Assembly (NCBI GenBank): GCA_964531695.1
Contig: CAZHEH010000003.1
Span: 1 to 64,000, forward strand
Length of the DNA: 64,000 nt
DNA from: JAGXKT01 sp964531695
Lineage (GTDB): Bacteria; Planctomycetota; Phycisphaerae; SM23-33
Reading direction: 5' to 3'
In this document: piece after piece, positions 6,681 through 18,181 of the stretch
How positions within the stretch are numbered: the stretch's first letter is position 1
How the letters are laid out: each line of letters starts with the position of its first letter
Program-made: the position numbers and the translations under genes
The notes under the pieces: generated by a model
Told to the model about the DNA's origin: nothing
The model's database searches: none
What the model saw: only the letters and a program-made list of their open reading frames with translations

Positions 6681-7948
6681 GCGGCGCCTTTATCGCGACA
6701 CACGCGTGGCAGTTGGCCCTGATGGGCCTGCTGGCGGCCGGCTCGGGGTTCTTCAGCGGCACGGAGACGGCGCTGTTCTCGCTGACGCGCGGGCAGATTC
6801 ACCGCATGCGCGACCACGGCCGGGCCGGCGCGATCGTCGCGTGGCTGCTGGGGCGCCCGCGGCGGGTGCTCAACACGCTGCTGCTGGGGAACATGCTCGT
6901 CAACGTGGCGTACACGGGCGTGTCGGCGACGGTGATCTTCGCGCTGAAGGACGCCGGCGGGTCCGGCTGGGCCGTGGCGGCCGCGCCGTTCGTGTTCCTC
7001 CTGCTGCTGATCCTCGTCGGCGAAGTCACGCCGAAGATGCTCGCCGCCGCCACGTGCGAGAGCTGGTCGCTCCTGACGGCCGTGCCGATGGCGCTCCTCC
7101 AGCGCGTCCTCACGCCGATCGTCTGGCTGCTGGAGGTCGTGCTGGTCTCGCCGTTGTCGCGGATGATCGCCCCGCGCCAGACGGTGCGGACGTACGTCAC
7201 GCCGGATGAGCTGGCGGCCGTGCTGGACCTGTCCGCCAAGCGGGGCGTGATCGACCGCGACGTGACCTTCATGCTCCAGGAGATCGTCGAGCTGACGGAC
7301 CTTCGCGTGGCGGACATCATGGTGCCGCGTGTGGACATGGTCGCCTACGACCTCGCGGGCTCGCGCGAGGGCCTGCTGGACCTGTTCCGCCGGACGCACC
7401 TGCGGCGGGTCCCCGTGTACGAGGGCGACCTCGACCGGATCGAGGGCATCATCCAGGCCAAGCGGCTGCTGCTGAACCCGAAGGCGCCGCTGCGGCAACT
7501 GGTCCGCAGGGTGCTGTTCGTGCCGGAGTCGGCGAACCTGGAGCAGCTCCTGACGCAGCTCCGCGCGAAGGGCTGGCAGATGGCCATCGCCGTGGACGAG
7601 TACGGCGGCACGGCCGGGCTGGTGACCCTGGAAGATGCGCTGGAGGAGATCGTGGGGGACATTCCGGACCCGCAGGACCAGCAGCGCGGCCCGGCCGTCG
7701 AGCGGCGCGGCGAGCGGGAGTACGTCATCGACGCGGACCTGGCGGTGCACGAGTGGGCGGACGCGTTCGGGATGGACCTCTCCGGCGGGCGGATCAGCAC
7801 GTTGGGGGGCTTCGTGACCTCGCTGCTCGGGCGGATTCCGCGCGAGGGCGACACCGCGAGCTACCGGAACCTGCGGTTCACCGTCGAGTCGATGCGCGGG
7901 CGGCGTGTCGGCAAGTTGCGCGTCGAGCTTCTGGAGGCGGAGCAATGA
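6677..7948 (+). CDS. CNNM/CorC-type hemolysin-family transporter, full-length
   Basis: A 423-residue inner-membrane protein of the DUF21-CBS-CorC family, which handles magnesium, cobalt or sodium-linked transport in characterised members. An N-terminal DUF21 domain with SGTETALFSLTRG and several membrane helices (about residues 1-190) is followed by paired CBS domains (MVPRVDMVAYD; AVDEYGGTAGLVTLED) and a C-terminal CorC/HlyC domain ending in GRRVGKLRVEL. I take the ATG at 6677, which overlaps the leader ORF; a GTG three codons earlier (6668) is possible. Its TGA overlaps the ATG of a second CorC-type gene (7945-7948), so the two are probably co-translated and may work as a hetero-pair. Confidence 0.85.
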   Translation: MSGAFIATHAWQLALMGLLAAGSGFFSGTETALFSLTRGQIHRMRDHGRAGAIVAWLLGRPRRVLNTLLLGNMLVNVAYTGVSATVIFALKDAGGSGWAVAAAPFVFLLLLILVGEVTPKMLAAATCESWSLLTAVPMALLQRVLTPIVWLLEVVLVSPLSRMIAPRQTVRTYVTPDELAAVLDLSAKRGVIDRDVTFMLQEIVELTDLRVADIMVPRVDMVAYDLAGSREGLLDLFRRTHLRRVPVYEGDLDRIEGIIQAKRLLLNPKAPLRQLVRRVLFVPESANLEQLLTQLRAKGWQMAIAVDEYGGTAGLVTLEDALEEIVGDIPDPQDQQRGPAVERRGEREYVIDADLAVHEWADAFGMDLSGGRISTLGGFVTSLLGRIPREGDTASYRNLRFTVESMRGRRVGKLRVELLEAEQ

Positions 7949-8943
7949 TCGCCGCGCTGCCGGAATGGTCGAGGTGGCTGATCTGGCCGGCCGTGATGCT
8001 CGTCGCCATGTGCTTCGACGCGCTGTTCAGCGGGCTCGAGACGGGCGTGTACGTCATGAACAAGCTGCGGCTGGAGCTGCACGTCGAGGCCGGCCACCGC
8101 CCGGCTCGCCGGCTCCAGCGGATGCTCGCCGACACCCGGAACCTGCTCAGCGTGCTGCTGATCGGCGTGAACGTCGCGCGGTATGCCGACACGTTCTGCA
8201 TCACGGCGCTGTTCATCCTCGCCGGCTACGGGCGGCAGGCCGAGTGGCTCTCGCTGGCGGTCGCCACGCCGACGCTGTTCGTCTTCACCGAAAGCGTGCC
8301 GAAGGCCGTGTTCCACCGCTCCGGCGCCCCGGCCGTGTACCGCTGTTCCGGCCTGCTGCGGGTCAGCGACATCGCCTTCAAGCTCACGGGCGTGTCGTAC
8401 CTCGTCCGCGGCGTGTCCTGGCTGACGATGACGCTGTTCGGACGACGTCGGGCGCAAGGCGGCCTGCTCGCGCCGCCGGGGCTGGCGGCCGTGGTGGCCG
8501 AGGGCCGGGCCAGCGGCGCGCTGACGCAGTTCCAGTCGATCATGGCCGACCGCATCGCCAACATCAGCGAGGTCACGCTGGCCGACGTGATGGTGCCGAT
8601 GTCGCGCGTGATGCGAGCCCCGGCCGGCGTCACGCGGGACGAGCTGCGTCGGCTGATTCGCGAGCACAACTACTCCCGCGTGCCCGTGATGGACGAGCAG
8701 GGGGGCGTCGTCGGCGTGCTGGACGTGTACGAGGCGCTGATCGACGAGGGCGGCGCGCCGCCCGAAGAGCATGCCACGCTGCCGCTGGTGCTGCCGTCGG
8801 CGATGGTCGTCACCGAGGCGCTCTGGCGGATGCAGCGGACCCGCACGCCGCTGGCGGTCGTCGCCCGAAACGAGAGGCCCGTCGGCATCGTCACCGTCAA
8901 GGACCTCGTCGAGGAGATCGTGGGCGAACTCCGGGCCTGGTAG
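7945..8943 (+). CDS. CNNM/CorC-type protein, second member, lacking the CorC C-domain
   Basis: A 332-residue membrane protein with DUF21 (FSGLETGVYVMNKLR, helices to about residue 170) and two CBS domains (MVPMSRVMRAP; VTVKDLVEEIVGEL). It stops directly after the CBS pair, without the CorC/HlyC domain of its upstream partner. The ATGA overlap at 7945-7948 shows coupling. In the DUF21 domain the SGxET signature is kept. The tandem of a full-length and a short CNNM protein suggests a heteromeric complex; this is inference. Confidence 0.83.
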   Translation: MIAALPEWSRWLIWPAVMLVAMCFDALFSGLETGVYVMNKLRLELHVEAGHRPARRLQRMLADTRNLLSVLLIGVNVARYADTFCITALFILAGYGRQAEWLSLAVATPTLFVFTESVPKAVFHRSGAPAVYRCSGLLRVSDIAFKLTGVSYLVRGVSWLTMTLFGRRRAQGGLLAPPGLAAVVAEGRASGALTQFQSIMADRIANISEVTLADVMVPMSRVMRAPAGVTRDELRRLIREHNYSRVPVMDEQGGVVGVLDVYEALIDEGGAPPEEHATLPLVLPSAMVVTEALWRMQRTRTPLAVVARNERPVGIVTVKDLVEEIVGELRAW

Positions 8944-9057
8944 CCGCGGCGCCGGCGCCCGGGGTCGCTAGCGCGGCTCGGGCCCATCCGGGCGCGTGCC
9001 GCGATGCCAACGGCGGATGCGCAGCAGCTCCGCCCTCTGCGCTCTCCGCGTTGCGTT

Positions 9058-10101
9058 TCAGACTCGAGCCCGATGCGCCGCGCCGTAGCTCCGCGCCTCG
9101 TCCAGGAACGCCTCGATGTTCTCCAGGGGCGTGCCGCCGACGATGCCGTTGCCCGCGGCGATGCACATGCCGCCTTCGGGGCGATCGAACGTGTCGATGA
9201 GGTATCGTACCTCGCGCCGCACGTCCTCCGGCGAGCCCTCGCGGAGCGTGTGCTGCACGTCGAAGCCGGCCAGGAAGCACAGCCGGTCGCCGAACTGCGC
9301 CGCCACGGCCGGCTCGTCCATGGTGTGCTTCTGCACGGGGTGAAACACGTCGACGCCCGCCTCGGACAAGTCGCCGAGGATTTCCGTATTGTCACCGCAA
9401 CTGTGCAGCCAGAAGTGCATGCCGAACTCGCGGCAGGCCTCGCCGACGCGCTCGTAGTACGGCTTAATGAACTTGCGGAAGTGCTCCGGCTTCATCATGA
9501 GCTGCCGCTGATTGCCCAGGTCGTCGCTCGTCCAGAAGCCGTCGGGCTTCAGCTCCCGCCCGGCCCGTCGGATCAGGCCGCAGTAGTACGAGCACAGTGC
9601 CTCATGCAGGCGGCGGATCTCCTCCGGGTGCAGGTAGTAGTCCATCATCAGGTTCTGCATGCCGCGCAGCGACCACGGCTTCTCGAAGAACAGGTTCCAC
9701 CAGCCGAAGGTGAAGTAGCGGCCCTCGGCACGGCACCTCTCGGCCCGCGGGGAAAGCTCGTCGAACAGGCCGGCCGCCTCCGGGTCCGGCATCTTCTCGA
9801 TGAACTCGTCGAGGTGCTTCCAGTCCGGGATCACGCCGCCGGCGTCGTGGCTCCGGCCCGCCCGTGCCTCGGGGTCATACCAGCTCAGGTCCATGCGCCC
9901 CGGCACGCCGAGGTCGACGAACAACCGCTCCGCGTCGTCCGGGTACCTCGCTTCGAGCTCGTCCAGCCGGTCGCCGTACTGCTCGCGCAGCCCCTCGCCC
10001 CACCACGTCGCGGCCACCATCGGCACGCGCGACGGCCCTCGCCGATCCACGGCCTTGACGACTTCCTCTCGCGGCAGCGTCTCGCTTGCCGTCTCCACCA
10101 T
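9058..10101 (-). CDS. UroD-superfamily protein, probable corrinoid/zinc methyltransferase
   Basis: A 347-residue protein with the uroporphyrinogen decarboxylase (beta/alpha)8 fold. It carries HSCGD (His233, Cys235) and a later Cys313 in GMCIAAGNG, matching the His-X-Cys...Cys zinc site of MtaA/MtbA-type methylcobamide methyltransferases and not haem-pathway HemE. It therefore probably moves a methyl group between a corrinoid protein or small molecule and a thiol or folate; the substrate is unknown. The upstream gene yjbQ ends one base before its ATG (TGA-A-ATG), so they form an operon. No corrinoid protein gene is nearby. Confidence 0.75.
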   Translation of the reverse strand: MVETASETLPREEVVKAVDRRGPSRVPMVAATWWGEGLREQYGDRLDELEARYPDDAERLFVDLGVPGRMDLSWYDPEARAGRSHDAGGVIPDWKHLDEFIEKMPDPEAAGLFDELSPRAERCRAEGRYFTFGWWNLFFEKPWSLRGMQNLMMDYYLHPEEIRRLHEALCSYYCGLIRRAGRELKPDGFWTSDDLGNQRQLMMKPEHFRKFIKPYYERVGEACREFGMHFWLHSCGDNTEILGDLSEAGVDVFHPVQKHTMDEPAVAAQFGDRLCFLAGFDVQHTLREGSPEDVRREVRYLIDTFDRPEGGMCIAAGNGIVGGTPLENIEAFLDEARSYGAAHRARV

Positions 10102-10102
10102 T

Positions 10103-10507
10103 TCACTCTCCCGTAATGGTTACACTGTATCGCCGCGTTCGCGGCCCGTCGAACTCGCAGAAGAACACCGCCTGCCACGTTCCGAGCGTCAGCCGGCCGT
10201 CGGCGAACGGCACCGGCTGGGCGCAGCCGACCAGCGAGCTCTTCACGTGAGCCGCCGAGTTGCCCTCCCCGTGGCGGTAGAAGCCCTGCCGCCACGGCAC
10301 CGCTTCATCCAGTGCCGCGAGGATGTCGTGCATCACGCTCGGGTCGGCGTTCTCGTTGATCGTCACCCCGGCCGTGGTGTGCGACACGTAGACCGTCGCC
10401 ACCCCGGCCGACAGCCCGCTGCCGCGCACCGCCTCCGCCACCCGCGAGGTGATGTCGATCATCTGGCTGCGGTCCTCGGTACGTACGTCGAAGCTCTGCT
10501 GGTGCAT
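10103..10507 (-). CDS. yjbQ: YjbQ/UPF0047 family protein
   Basis: A 134-residue single-domain protein matching the UPF0047/YjbQ family in length and motifs: YVSHTTAGVTINE near residue 45, EGNSAAHVKSS near residue 82, and TLGTWQAVFFCEFDGPR near the C-terminus. The conserved His and Glu residues are in place. Members have weak thiamine-phosphate synthase activity, but the physiological role is unsettled. A GGAG site lies about six bases before the ATG. It is the first gene of a pair with the UroD-type methyltransferase. Confidence 0.88.
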   Translation of the reverse strand: MHQQSFDVRTEDRSQMIDITSRVAEAVRGSGLSAGVATVYVSHTTAGVTINENADPSVMHDILAALDEAVPWRQGFYRHGEGNSAAHVKSSLVGCAQPVPFADGRLTLGTWQAVFFCEFDGPRTRRYSVTITGE

Positions 10508-10594
10508 GGGGGTCTCCGTTCGACGCTAAGGATTGTCCTCATAGCAGCCCCGAAGGCAAGCCCCGACCGGGATGCACACGGCTGCGGCCAGCGC

Positions 10595-11638
10595 TCAGCC
10601 CGGTTCGACCACGACGTTCCGCGGCTGGCCGGCCAGGTACGCGTGGATGTTCTCGACGGTCTGCTGGATGATCCGCTCGACCGCCTCCTCGGAGTTGAAG
10701 GCGTTGTGCGGCGTGATGATCACGTTCTCCATCCGCAGCAGCGCCGTGCTCTGGACGACGGAGCGGAGGGTGTCCACGTCGAAGCTGCGGGAGAGCAGCT
10801 CGGCCTCCTCCGCCACGGCCGTCTCGGACTCGAGCACGTCGAGCGCCGCCCCGCCGAGGTGCCCGCTCCGCAGGGCATCGATCAGCGCCTGCGGATCGAC
10901 GAGCCCGCCGCGGGCCGTGTTGACGAGGATCGCCCCCCGCTTCATCTTGCCCAGGGCCTCGGCGTCGATGATGTGATGCGTCTTGTCGTTGTGCGGCACG
11001 TGCAAGCTGAGCACGTCGGACTCGGCCAGCAGCTCGTCGAAGCCCACGTACTCGAAGCCCAGCCCCAGTGCGAGCCGGTCGTCCGGCGCGATGTCATAGC
11101 CCAGCCGCCGCATGCCGAACCCGCCCGCGATCCGCAGCGCGTGTGCGGCGATTCGCCCGGTGCCCAGCGCCCCGAACGTCTTGCCGTACAGGTCGCGGCC
11201 GCGGAGCCCCTCGATGCTGAAATCGCCCCGCACGGTCCGCTCGTAGCAGCGGTGGATCTTCCGCGTCAGGGCCAGCAGCATGCCGAAGGTGTGCTCGGCC
11301 ACGGTGTTCTCGCCGTAGTCGGGCACGTTGCACACGGTGATGCCCCGGTCGCGGCAGGCGTCGGCGTCGATGTGGTCGAAGCCGGTGCTGCGCGAGGCGA
11401 TCAGCTCGAGCTCCGGCATGCGGTCGAGCTGTTCCTCCGTCACCTTGCTGTGGATGAAGACGCTCAGAACCCGCAGCCCGTCGGGGATCTTCTCATCCGG
11501 CACCTCGCTCAGACGCTCGCGGGCCGTGATGATTTCGCACGCCTCCGGGCAGTGAGACTTCAGCCGCTGCTCCTCCCACTCGTGGCCCTCGACCACCAGA
11601 ACCGGCGTGCACTCGTGCTTCGCGTTCGTATCGGGCAT
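10595..11638 (-). CDS. D-isomer-specific 2-hydroxyacid dehydrogenase
   Basis: A 347-residue NAD-dependent dehydrogenase. The Rossmann glycine motif is GALGTGRIA (about residues 158-166); the catalytic Arg is in NTARGG, the Glu in LDVLE and the His in ITPHNAF. The order and the GxGTGxI form resemble the D-lactate dehydrogenase branch, but phosphoglycerate, phosphite or other 2-oxoacids cannot be excluded. A strong GAGGAGG ribosome site precedes the ATG at 11638, and a perfect TATAAT lies just upstream on the same strand. Confidence 0.85.
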   Translation of the reverse strand: MPDTNAKHECTPVLVVEGHEWEEQRLKSHCPEACEIITARERLSEVPDEKIPDGLRVLSVFIHSKVTEEQLDRMPELELIASRSTGFDHIDADACRDRGITVCNVPDYGENTVAEHTFGMLLALTRKIHRCYERTVRGDFSIEGLRGRDLYGKTFGALGTGRIAAHALRIAGGFGMRRLGYDIAPDDRLALGLGFEYVGFDELLAESDVLSLHVPHNDKTHHIIDAEALGKMKRGAILVNTARGGLVDPQALIDALRSGHLGGAALDVLESETAVAEEAELLSRSFDVDTLRSVVQSTALLRMENVIITPHNAFNSEEAVERIIQQTVENIHAYLAGQPRNVVVEPG

Positions 11639-11655
11639 GGACGCCTCCTCAGGAG

Positions 11656-11661
11656 ATTATA
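11656..11661 (-). promoter_or_regulatory. -10 box for the hydroxyacid dehydrogenase gene
   Basis: TATAAT on the minus strand, 17 bp before the ATG at 11638, with GAGGAGG (11643-11650) between. The predicted transcript start falls within the ribosome site, giving a very short leader if this box is used. No good -35 is visible. Confidence 0.4.
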
Positions 11662-11854
11662 GCGCTCGGCGCCAACGAAGCTTAGCAACGCTGTCCGCCC
11701 GCGGGGGCTCCGGCTACAATGCGTGCCGCCCGGCCGATCGTTCTCAAGAACCGAAACCCCCGGCCGCCGGCGGACATAGAAGGAATGGATACGTACACCG
11801 CACCCGTGAGGATCCCACGCCCGCGGAGCGCCCAACGACCGTACGAGGATGCAC

Positions 11855-14560
11855 ATGATCGCCGAGCGAAAGGCCGTCGCCCTTCCGGCCCCATGTTTGA
11901 CGCTTCTCCTGGTGCTCGCCGCCGCTCTTCCGGCCGCCGGCGACATACGCCTGGGGGACGAGACGATTTCGGAGGACCGCTTCATCGTCTACCTGTTCAT
12001 CGGGCACTCGAACATGGACGGGCAGGCCAAGAGGCGGATCAACCCGCCGCACCCCCGCGCGTGGCGCTACGACACGGGAGGGCGGCGATGGATCCAGGCC
12101 CGAGACGACGGCAGCCCCGTCATGCCGTTCCTGCGAGCCATGTGCGAGAAGTACCCGGACTACCACTTCGGGGCGATCAAGGTTTCCGTCAGCGCCGCGC
12201 GGATTCACCAGCGCTACCGCAAGGGCTGCGGGCACTATAACGCGCTGATCGCGGCCGCCCGGCGGGAGAAGCCGCGCTGCACCCTCGCCGGCATCCTGGC
12301 GATGATCGGCTTCGCCGAGGCGGGCAACCGGACCGAGGCCGAGGGCTTCCTCGATCAGGCCAAGGGCATGATGGGCGAGATGCGGGAGGATCTCCGCGAG
12401 CCGGGTCTTCCACTGCTGATCGGTAAGTACGAGGAAGGCGCGACGAACCTGCGCGGCTTCCGCGACGTCGTGCTCAAGGCGATCTACCGGATTCCGGAGG
12501 CAATCCCTCATTCCGTCGTCATCGACAAGGACGGCCCGTACGTCGACGGGCATCACTACAACGCGGAGGGCCACAGGATCTGGGCGGAGGAGGCCGCCAA
12601 GCTCATCGAACGGCACCGGCTGTTCCCCTTCGCCCCGCCCGTGCAGGTGAAGCTCACGGCGCCGGAGGAAAACCGCATCGTCAAGGAAGGCGACGTGACG
12701 CTGACGGCCGAGGCCGAGAGCGAAGAGGGCGAGATCGCGGCCGTTACGTTCTTCGCCGACGGCGTGGAGATCGGCGCCGATTCCGAAGCCCCGTTCGAGT
12801 GGATCTGGAAGTCGCCGCCCGGGGGCCTGCACCACCTGAAGGCGGCCGCGAGGGACAGCAAGGACAACACCGCCGAGTCGGTGACCGTCACGATGGCCGT
12901 CGGCGACGTGCCGAGCGTGCTGTTCGTGCCGGGCTCGACGAGCTTGGCCTCGGCCGAGATGCAGGTGAAGCGCCGGCTGGAAGGCATGGGGTACCTTGTG
13001 GAGGTCGTCCGCGACGACGACGCCACGCCGGAGACGGCCGAGGGGCGTGCCGCCGTGCTGATCCCCGCGAGCTGCCACGGGCTGGCCGTCCGCAAGTTCC
13101 GGCAGGCGGCGGCTCCGGTGGTGATCTGGAACGATTACTGCCCCGAATTGCGTGTCGTGCCGCGATCGGGCGGCGCCGTTTCGTCGGGCGTCGACACGCT
13201 GGCCGTGCTCGACGCGAAGCATCCGCTCTCCGGAGGCCTGGAGGGCCCGGTGCGGGTGTTCGACGAGCCGCAGAGGGTCCGCTGGGTGCGGCCCGGCGGC
13301 AGCGCCAACGTGGCCGCCACGCTCGCGGGGGAAGCCGACAAGGCCGCCCTGTTCGCCTACGAAAGCGGCGCGATCCTGCCGCGGATCGGCCGGCCGGCCC
13401 CGAACCGGCGCGTGTCGATGTTCATGGGCTACTTCGCCACGAGCCACTTCACGGAGGACGGTTGGAAGCTCTTCGACGCCGCCGTGCGGTGGGCCGTCGA
13501 GGGCGAGCCGCTGCCGTCTCCCGGCGCCTCCACCGAGGAACCGGACTACGACGAATGGCCCGCCGACCGCGACCGGCTCGCCTTCCTGTGGGAGCACAAT
13601 CAGGCGGCCAACCGCGTGGAGAAGCTCACCGGCAAGGGCACGCGGGTCTGCGAAGTCGTGCCCCACGGGCGCGCGACCTTCGATCGGCTGTTCCGCATGG
13701 ACGCCGCGGGCGGGCGCTTCCGCGCACCGCAGATGGACGAGCCGCTCGCGGCCGCGTGCAAGCGGACGCACCAGTTCTCCGTCGAGGTGGTGATTACGCC
13801 CGAGGCGCGGCACGCGGACTGGAGCCGCATCTTCAGTTACGACGCGGGAAACGACGAATGTAACGTGGTCCTCGGCCAGCACCGGAAGTGGATCTACTTC
13901 CGTCTCCGCACGGACCGCACATTGAAGGAGGGTGCGGCCGGCACGCTGTGCCGCATCGACCCGAGCCGGACGAACCATCTTGTGTTCACCTGCGGCAACG
14001 GGGAGGCCAAGGCGTACGTCAACGGCGAGCGAATGGGCACGGTCTTCCGCTACAAGGGCAACCTGAGCACCTGGGAACCCCAGAAGGTGGTGTTCGGCGA
14101 CAGCTCCGCCGGCGGGTTCGGCTGGAACGGGCGGATCGAGGGCGTATGCCTGTACGCGCGGATTCTCCGCCCGGCCGAGGTCGCCCAGCGCTGGCAACTG
14201 TACAAGCCCCGACTTGAGGACGAAAAGCGCGCCCCGCCGCCGCGGATCGTCCTGAACGGAAAGCTGCTCACGACCAGCGCCCCGGCCGAGCCGCCCGAGG
14301 CATACCGCCGCTCGCTCGTGGTATGCGAGTACGAGGTGGAGAAGGTGCCCGCCGGCGAGTGCGACGCCGAGCGAGTCTTGGTCGCGCACTGGGCGACGCT
14401 GGACGGCGAGCCGCTGAAGCGAACCCGCGGGCGCAAGGTCGGCCGGAGCTACCGGCTCATCCTCGAACCGTTCGACGCCCACCCCGAGATCGGCAGCGAG
14501 GAACGCAACGACGAGACCGGCCGGATGGACCTGCCCCTGTACTACGACGTGCAGCGCTGA
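11855..14560 (+). CDS. Secreted multidomain SASA esterase-like protein with Ig and LamG domains
   Basis: A 901-residue exported protein with a signal peptide (residues 1-29, cleavage near AAG). Residues about 30-260 form an SGNH/SASA carbohydrate-esterase-like domain: GHSNMDGQ with nucleophile Ser52, and DGHHYN supplying the Asp-His pair near residue 230. About 265-360 is an Ig-like domain (EGDVTLTAEA). About 365-560 resembles a ThuA or glutamine-amidotransferase-like fold. About 640-780 is a LamG/concanavalin-like domain (FSVEVVITPE; GRIEGVCLYARIL). I chose the ATG at 11855 because GAGG (11845-11848) is six bases before it and abuts the alternative ATG at 11849. It probably deacetylates polysaccharides outside the cytoplasm; the substrate is unknown. 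Confidence 0.75.
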   Translation: MIAERKAVALPAPCLTLLLVLAAALPAAGDIRLGDETISEDRFIVYLFIGHSNMDGQAKRRINPPHPRAWRYDTGGRRWIQARDDGSPVMPFLRAMCEKYPDYHFGAIKVSVSAARIHQRYRKGCGHYNALIAAARREKPRCTLAGILAMIGFAEAGNRTEAEGFLDQAKGMMGEMREDLREPGLPLLIGKYEEGATNLRGFRDVVLKAIYRIPEAIPHSVVIDKDGPYVDGHHYNAEGHRIWAEEAAKLIERHRLFPFAPPVQVKLTAPEENRIVKEGDVTLTAEAESEEGEIAAVTFFADGVEIGADSEAPFEWIWKSPPGGLHHLKAAARDSKDNTAESVTVTMAVGDVPSVLFVPGSTSLASAEMQVKRRLEGMGYLVEVVRDDDATPETAEGRAAVLIPASCHGLAVRKFRQAAAPVVIWNDYCPELRVVPRSGGAVSSGVDTLAVLDAKHPLSGGLEGPVRVFDEPQRVRWVRPGGSANVAATLAGEADKAALFAYESGAILPRIGRPAPNRRVSMFMGYFATSHFTEDGWKLFDAAVRWAVEGEPLPSPGASTEEPDYDEWPADRDRLAFLWEHNQAANRVEKLTGKGTRVCEVVPHGRATFDRLFRMDAAGGRFRAPQMDEPLAAACKRTHQFSVEVVITPEARHADWSRIFSYDAGNDECNVVLGQHRKWIYFRLRTDRTLKEGAAGTLCRIDPSRTNHLVFTCGNGEAKAYVNGERMGTVFRYKGNLSTWEPQKVVFGDSSAGGFGWNGRIEGVCLYARILRPAEVAQRWQLYKPRLEDEKRAPPPRIVLNGKLLTTSAPAEPPEAYRRSLVVCEYEVEKVPAGECDAERVLVAHWATLDGEPLKRTRGRKVGRSYRLILEPFDAHPEIGSEERNDETGRMDLPLYYDVQR

Positions 14561-14574
14561 CGGAGCGCACGACA

Positions 14575-14607
14575 GCGGCCCGACGGGGGCTCGCCCCGCC
14601 GGGCCGC
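14575..14607. terminator. Strong hairpin between convergent genes
   Basis: GCGGCCCG-A-CGGGG, loop of about five bases, CCCCG-C-CGGGCCGC: 13 pairs with one mismatch, between the stops of the convergent genes at 14560 and 14634. There is no T tract on either side, so it may be a transcription barrier or an mRNA end-protecting structure and not a classical intrinsic terminator. Confidence 0.55.
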
Positions 14608-14633
14608 ATGGCTGAAATCAAGCCGGGGGCAAG

Positions 14634-15053
14634 CTACTTCTTCACACCGTACACGCCGCGGCTGAGACGCTTGAACTGCTTGTCCTTCAGCGCGCCGGCG
14701 ACGATGTTGTAGAAGTTGTCGCTGTTGGTCTTGTATCCGGCCTTGAGGACCGCGTCGGCGATTTCCCGCACCCGGAGGCCCTTCGGGTTCTTCTGCAGGA
14801 CCTCCACGATGTAGTCCTGAAGCGGCTTGGTGTTCTTCGGGCGGCGCCGTCTGCGGCCGCGCTTGGGGGCCTTCTTCGTCGCCTTCTTGCCGCTGCGACC
14901 GGTCCCGCCGCCCTCCAGATCGTGGATCTCCCGGTCGATCGCGTCCAGTTCCTTGGCGACCTGCTGCCGGCGCTTCTGAAGTTGCCCGAGGCGGCGCTTC
15001 TGCTGCTGCAGCTCCTTCTCAAGGTCTTGGATACTGAGATTGGCTCGTGCCAT
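14634..15053 (-). CDS. Small coiled-coil/winged-helix (HARE-HTH-like) protein
   Basis: A 139-residue protein in three parts. An N-terminal coiled coil rich in Q, K, E and L (residues 5-48) is followed by a very basic linker (GKKATKKAPKRG, RRRRRPK; 52-75) and a C-terminal helix-turn-helix (LQDYIVEVLQKN, LRVREIADAV, FYNIVAGAL, VYGVKK). The last domain resembles the HARE-HTH type found in chromatin and restriction-linked proteins. It probably binds DNA or RNA. The start is fixed by GGAAGGAG six bases before ATG 15053. It is a single gene between two strong hairpins; role unknown. Confidence 0.7.
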   Translation of the reverse strand: MARANLSIQDLEKELQQQKRRLGQLQKRRQQVAKELDAIDREIHDLEGGGTGRSGKKATKKAPKRGRRRRRPKNTKPLQDYIVEVLQKNPKGLRVREIADAVLKAGYKTNSDNFYNIVAGALKDKQFKRLSRGVYGVKK

Positions 15054-15491
15054 AATGGACTCCTTCCCACCCTAGTTTGGGTTACGAGTAGCGCACTCCG
15101 TCGTGCACGGACGATGTAATGTTATAGGTGCGGCAAAGATCCGCAACATAAAAAAGCAGGACACCGCCGGCGCGGCGAATCCATTCGGCGGAACCGGAGT
15201 GCTCCTTCGCATCCGCCCGGCGGCCGTGCGAAACGCCCTCCGTGGCCGAACGGACCGAACCAGGCCAGCTCGGGCGTTGCCGGCGCGGAGCCCGACTGCG
15301 GAGGAGCGGAGGTCCGCGTGTGCGGCACGGGCGAGGCCGTGGACCCGGCGCGGCCGCACGGGCCGTGAAGCCGCTCAGGGCGGAGAGCCCCCTGCAAGGG
15401 TCCCAAGGCAAGTCGCATCAACCTCAAGGGCAACTTGGCCGATAGACAGGTTGTGGCTGTGCGCCGGCCTGGTCCGGCGGCCCTGCTCGGC
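15054..15491. other. Intergenic region upstream of clpC
   Basis: No gene seen. A minus-strand TATAAC (15121-15126) lies 68 bp before the small winged-helix gene and may be its -10, but its -35 (ATGTTG) is poor. The rest, to the clpC promoter, is GC-rich with no obvious structure. Confidence 0.4.
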
Positions 15492-15520
15492 TTGAACGCG
15501 CTATCCGCGACGGATACAAT
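15492..15520 (+). promoter_or_regulatory. Sigma-70-type promoter of clpC
   Basis: TTGAAC (15492-15497), 17-bp spacer, TACAAT (15515-15520). Both hexamers match the vegetative consensus at five of six positions. Expected start near 15527, leaving a leader of about 80 bases that begins with the hairpin at 15532. Confidence 0.65.
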
Positions 15521-15531
15521 GGCATGAAACC

Positions 15532-15562
15532 GGCCGCACCCTCGTACCGTGCGGCCTTCTTT
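15532..15562 (+). terminator. Terminator-like hairpin in the clpC leader
   Basis: GGCCGCAC (15532-15539), 9-base loop, GTGCGGCC (15549-15556), then TTCTTT. The 8-bp all-matched stem and T-rich tail look like an intrinsic terminator and use the same TTCTTT tail as the terminator after clpC. It sits between promoter and start codon, so it could attenuate clpC, shield the 5' end, or stop upstream read-through. Confidence 0.55.
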
Positions 15563-15607
15563 ACGAGAACGCCACCCCGCCCGGCGGGATAAACGGAGTT
15601 ACGCTAA

Positions 15608-18181
<2,574 letters not shown>

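Noticed and set aside
11744..14482. Very long open frame (over 900 codons) antisense to the SASA gene
   Set aside because: Composition is that of a reverse-complement GC-rich frame (L, V, H, R, A, no domains). The plus-strand frame has a signal peptide and recognisable domains.
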